Below, in pieces: positions 60,300-64,000 of a stretch of 64,000 nt of DNA (positions are counted from its first letter, which is position 1; each line of letters starts with the position of its first letter). The stretch spans positions 9,536,521-9,600,520 of the forward strand of contig JAQFVV010006200.1 in the NCBI GenBank assembly GCA_028023455.1, written 5' to 3'. A program made the position numbers and the translations under genes. Origin of the DNA: Epiperipatus broadwayi. Its lineage: Eukaryota; Onychophora; Udeonychophora; Euonychophora; Peripatidae. Under the pieces are notes generated by a model. That model worked only from the letters and a program-made list of their open reading frames with translations, was not told the origin of the DNA and did not search any database.

Positions 60300-61340
60300 T
60301 TGAAAAGATAAAAATTAGAGCTCAAGATATGAGCAAACATTTGCTTCAAATAATTGATAAGGTTTAAGTACCAGTTAAAAGTAAAGAAAAAATATATAAT
60401 CTACCATTATATATTGTAAAAGAAAATATAAATCTAATATTAGATAGAGAAGGTATCCAATTTGTTGAGGTCTACTTAAATGTGAAAAAATAGCACTGAC
60501 ACAAGAGATCCAAAAGAGACATGTGACACTGTTCAATGGTAAACAGGATACTATATGAATAAGTCCTGTAGAGATAGATTTTCTGGAGAATACATGACTA
60601 ATAATTTGCAAGCCTAGAAAGGTGTCATTTGTCCAATGACAAAATGTTGAGGACAAAATTAATAGCCTGATAGCCAAAAGGTTACTCACACAGACAGAAA
60701 CATCAGATTGGGCAACATTCATTGTAGTAGTAAGAAAAGTGAATGATCAAATTTGCCTATATGGCAATACAGGATCTTCACAAATAAGTACTTAAAAGAA
60801 AGGTCATATTCATACCAAATGTGCAGGAAGTATTGGGAATACTGCAAAAAGCTTTCCATCAAATACCAATCAGTTATAAATCCGCAGAAATTTTAATAAT
60901 CATGACTCATGTTTGGAATATCTTAATTCAATAGGTTATTTCAGAATTATGACTGCTCTAAGTATATTTCAACCAAAGATAGATGTGCTACTGTAGGGAT
61001 TAAAAATGTTATTCCATACTTCAATGATATTCTTATCTGCACAATTCCTGAAAAATTATTGTGGCAGAGACTAATGGATATATGCAATAAATTGTAAAAA
61101 TGTGGATTAAACCATATGGAGTGTTAAAAAAAAAAACTTTTTAAAGACATATAATTTTTGAAAATGAAATGCACCTAATATCAGGGAAAAGTTTGGGATA
61201 TAATAAATGCAACTAGACCTAAGAATGTAAAAGAGCTTCAAGCTTTTCTTAGTTTAATTATTTCAAACATTTTCTTCACAATAAAGCGTAAGTTCTAAAG
61301 CTATTGAATGATCTGTTAAGGTAAAATCAAAAATATCTCT
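60300..61340 (+). pseudogene. Decayed Ty3/Gypsy-type pol (protease end to RT)
   Basis: Across frames the segment gives LPLYIVKEN then ILDREG (end of the aspartic protease region), SDWATFIVVVRKVNDQICLYG (RT fingers), IPYFNDILIC (the Y-x-DD catalytic block, here FND) with a following helix LMDICNKL and GLN, then INATRPKNVKELQAFLSL (connection after the RT palm). Stops, shifts and missing blocks show a dead copy. No LTRs were recognised on either side. Confidence 0.8.
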
Positions 61341-62049
61341 AGTATTGCTAATAAATCTAACTTTTCTTCTACAGCAACCTTTTTCATTTCTCTTCACTTA
61401 TTCATATCTTTGTCTTTGTCTCTTTTCACTTATTTATGTTCCATTGTAGCGCATGTTTATAAAATCAATTTTTACAATAAGACTTTTGACTCCGGCTTTT
61501 AAATATGTTTTTCTTATAACTATTTCTTGGCAAATATCTTTAGAAAAATATTTTCTTCTTTTATATTATCTTTCACCTTATCATCGTCCACATTTATTTT
61601 TGGTCATTCTATTCTTTAAATACAAACAATTATCTTCTTTTAATCAATATAAATCAGTAGTGGCATCTAAACTATAACATACAGATGTATATGTAGTATA
61701 TACGCTAATGTCCAATGTGCGTAACAAAAGCCAGAAGGCCTACTATAATCGACTTTTAGAGGACTTAATGGTATTTTTATAGTATAAACGAGTATAGCAT
61801 AAATATTTAAGAACAATTTTGCACGCAAATGGATTATATATTCACGCACGTACGTAAATCTCCCAACGTTGACATTCTATATTGAGTGATATCTTTCTAT
61901 ATTAAATAATAAATGAAGCACTGTTCGTATATATATATTCTAATATTTGTCTACTCTTTTCTTTTACAAATGTAATTGTACATGTTTATTTTTGGGATAT
62001 ATATAAAAAAAGCAAAAATGTGCTACATATTTATCATCCATAGAGTTAT
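61341..62049. other. AT-rich tract, no feature seen
   Basis: No coding or repeat signal was recognised. Confidence 0.45.
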
Positions 62050-62117
62050 TTCTAGCGTGAATTTAGCGCGGTTTAAAATGAAACCTGCTCCGATCGATTT
62101 TAAATAATAGTCTGTGA

Positions 62118-62125
62118 TGACGTCA
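62118..62125. promoter_or_regulatory. CRE-like TGACGTCA palindrome
   Basis: A perfect cAMP-response-element consensus inside a locally CpG-rich patch (62040-62290), just upstream of the candidate exon. An 8-bp match alone is weak, so function is only inferred from the context. Confidence 0.3.
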
Positions 62126-62178
62126 GTCCCATCATGAAAATATAATCAAGTTGAAGAAAATTAGAAGCGGCGAGGTAG

Positions 62179-62328
62179 CGCAATCTTTATTCGCGCAGAG
62201 CGCAAATAAGTAATGCCCCAGTAGAACCACGTCGCTTTGCGAAATATGACAAACGAAGATATTTTACTCCGAGCGACGAAGATGACATTAATGAATTAGT
62301 AAATGCATTGAATATTACAATAACGTAA
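62179..62328 (+). other. Possible exon of an unknown gene
   Basis: After a TAG at 62176 the frame stays open to TAA at 62326-62328 and reads APVEPRRFAKYDKRRYFTPS then DEDDINELVNALN. This charged, well-mixed composition is unlike the Ile/Lys/Phe-rich chance frames elsewhere. A possible acceptor (TTTATTCGCGCAG, ending 62198) and a donor-like AAC|GTAAAT at 62324 would define a 126-bp exon. No ATG in frame precedes it. The peptide is not recognised. Confidence 0.35.
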
Positions 62329-62329
62329 A

Positions 62330-63385
62330 TTATATTAAAAATATTGATTGTTCAACAACAACAACGAGAAAAGAATTACGGGGGGAAAAATCTACTTTTT
62401 ATTGCGTAAAAAAAACCTTTATGGTATATTTACATTTGTTATTTAAAATTGCTACTTATCTCTGACATCATTTGTGTTTAAAAAAAAAAAAACGATAATG
62501 ATAACAATATTTTAAGATGACCTCAGACCTAGGGGCATGATTAAGAGCGAATGCAAATATTCGTAATTAATCACGTGATACGAGTTTTAATACAGTTAAG
62601 AAATGCAATATATGCGTTTTGAGCAGTTATAAAAATAAAGTTTAATTATTTTGAAATTTGCAATGCTTTCGACTGTCAGGGTTGGAGTAATCGAAGTGCT
62701 ATTTTATCCTCATTTTAAAGTTGTTGTTTTTTTTTGAGGCAATTTAAAATTTCTATTTCCAGAACATTTTTAATTTGAATGCGAAGTGTGCGAGGAATTA
62801 ATTAATTTTATAAATGTTAGCATCATTTCCTTTAGACGTGAAAATCTACTATTCTTTCAACTGCGTATAATCTTTTACTGAAATTTTGTTAGAATTTAAA
62901 TGAAGATAATTATAAAAAGCGTGGGTTATGTTTACATATTGAACAAAATATAATTGAACGCTAGAGCAATCCATATAATGAGTTGATTTCAACTCGAGGA
63001 GAGACAAAACCATAAAATATCTGTTTTAGGATTCGATAGGATAGAGAAAAGGTTTATTATTAATGACTATATATGTGTAGGTGCTGGGACTGTATATTTG
63101 AAAAGTATAATCTTTAACCACGCAAGGTATAAAAATTAAAAGATTAGTAATATGTACTATTTATAACTATTAATTTATTATATTTAAAGCAAAATTTATT
63201 AAAAGGGTGGTTTATAATACAGAATGAAAGAAATGGGAGAGAACGTCGAAGTGACTCATATTTCATAAATGGTTAATCAAAATTTTGAAATGCCTTCAGT
63301 AGAATAATGATAAAATAAGATTTGTTAGTATTAGAATGTCTTCTTGTACATATAATATATAGTGAGTTGTCTGAAGAGTTTTGAT
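62330..63385. other. AT-rich tract, no feature seen
   Basis: No coding or repeat signal was recognised. Confidence 0.45.
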
Positions 63386-63389
63386 AGCT

Positions 63390-64000
63390 GCCCAAGAACC
63401 CAAACATCTCGTGTTTCTGCTTTTCATTTTCTTACCTGCATCATTCAGTTCATTTTATGTAAACCTAATATTCCTATTACTTTACGCTTTCATATTTGCT
63501 ATCACTCTGATCTTCACATCTAACATCTTTTCTAGATTCATTACATATCTATTTAAGATTCTCTCTAAATCTTCTCTAGAGCTACACTCTATTCCCTTAT
63601 CATCTAATAATACTAACTCCCTCCCCCTACATTTCGTCTTTTAATGTGATTCCAAAATTTTTTACTCCCATCTCTTCCACTTTTATTAATATTCTCCAAC
63701 AATTTACTATTCAATTTTATTCTCTCTATAATTATCTATTTTAGCCAACTTCTTCTTTTCTAAGTACTTTTCCCATTTAGCATTAATATATTTTTCACTT
63801 TCCTTGTTCTTAATAACCACACTTACATTCTCTACATGCTTCTTTCCTCTCTTTTACACTTTTACTAATTCTCAGAATTCTGAATTTTCTCACCTAAAAC
63901 CATATTTGCCACTTTTTTTTTTATTTCTTTACACCAGTCCTTATACTCATTCCCATCCAACTCTTCCATGATTTCTTCAACTTGTATTTTATACTCTTCC
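63390..64000 (-). pseudogene. LINE pre-RT linker region, decayed, runs off the window
   Basis: Minus-strand frames give EEIMEELDG then KDWCKEIKK, SVKERKEACRE, YINAKWEKYLEKKKLAK, LLENINKSGRDGSKKFWNHI and SSREDLERILNRYV. The order of a basic helix, a KWEKYLEKK segment and SGRDGSKKFW is typical of the stretch between endonuclease and RT in non-LTR elements. Shifts and stops occur. The endonuclease would lie beyond 64000, while the RT is missing on the other side. It may belong with the fragments at 7.4 and 34.0 kb. Confidence 0.65.

Noticed and set aside
60375-60722. 115-residue minus-strand frame
   Set aside because: It is antisense to the decayed Gypsy pol, whose protease-RT order is clear on the plus strand.

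Overview
This is an AT-rich stretch of animal nuclear DNA, roughly three-quarters A+T by eye. It holds no recognisable host protein-coding gene apart from two weak exon candidates. Non-LTR retrotransposon pieces, tRNA-derived SINEs, poly-A and (TGA)n tails, target-site duplications, microsatellites and decayed CpGs all point to a metazoan, plausibly an invertebrate with methylated DNA. The species cannot be fixed from the sequence. Nearly every long open frame is noise or part of a transposon relic.

Layout. 0-7.4 kb: 3' end of an RTE-like LINE; a 1.7-kb DNA transposon with 34-bp terminal inverted repeats and a perfect 8-bp duplication (1348-3084); two dispersed repeats (Rep-A, Rep-B); and a 1.1-kb inverted-repeat element. 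7.4-17.7 kb: a second decayed LINE, several SINEs, an inverted pair of tRNA-derived SINEs (11.65-12.06 kb), a near-perfect hairpin element (13.4 kb), and a cluster of a hammerhead-bearing repeat called here family C (15.3-16.6 kb). 17.7-21.2 kb: a 45-bp minisatellite that flips orientation at its centre and is invaded by two palindromic elements. 21-40 kb: scattered LINE and SINE pieces, further family C, Rep-A and Rep-B copies, a 0.4-kb dispersed duplication and long empty AT-rich tracts. 40-53 kb: palindromic family H elements, a (CTAT)n array, a second family C cluster and more RTE pieces. 51.4-56.1 kb: one RTE LINE on the minus strand, readable from endonuclease to 3' end despite nested insertions. 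57-64 kb: family H, a SINE, a 0.3-kb palindrome, a decayed Ty3/Gypsy pol, a GC-richer patch with a possible exon, and a minus-strand LINE running off the window.

The main discovery candidate is a set of small non-autonomous repeats carrying type I hammerhead ribozyme cores. Family C has about eleven copies with CTGATGA, a helix II, GAAA, a minimal palindromic helix III and a matching helix I. The copy at 24470-24533 looks fully intact and has compensatory changes. Family H is a long palindrome flanked by 10-16-bp target-site duplications, with hammerhead-like cores in its arms. A third family (O) shows a more decayed, similar core. Together they resemble the retrozyme and Penelope-like hammerhead elements known from animals, but the palindromic organisation with long target-site duplications is unusual.
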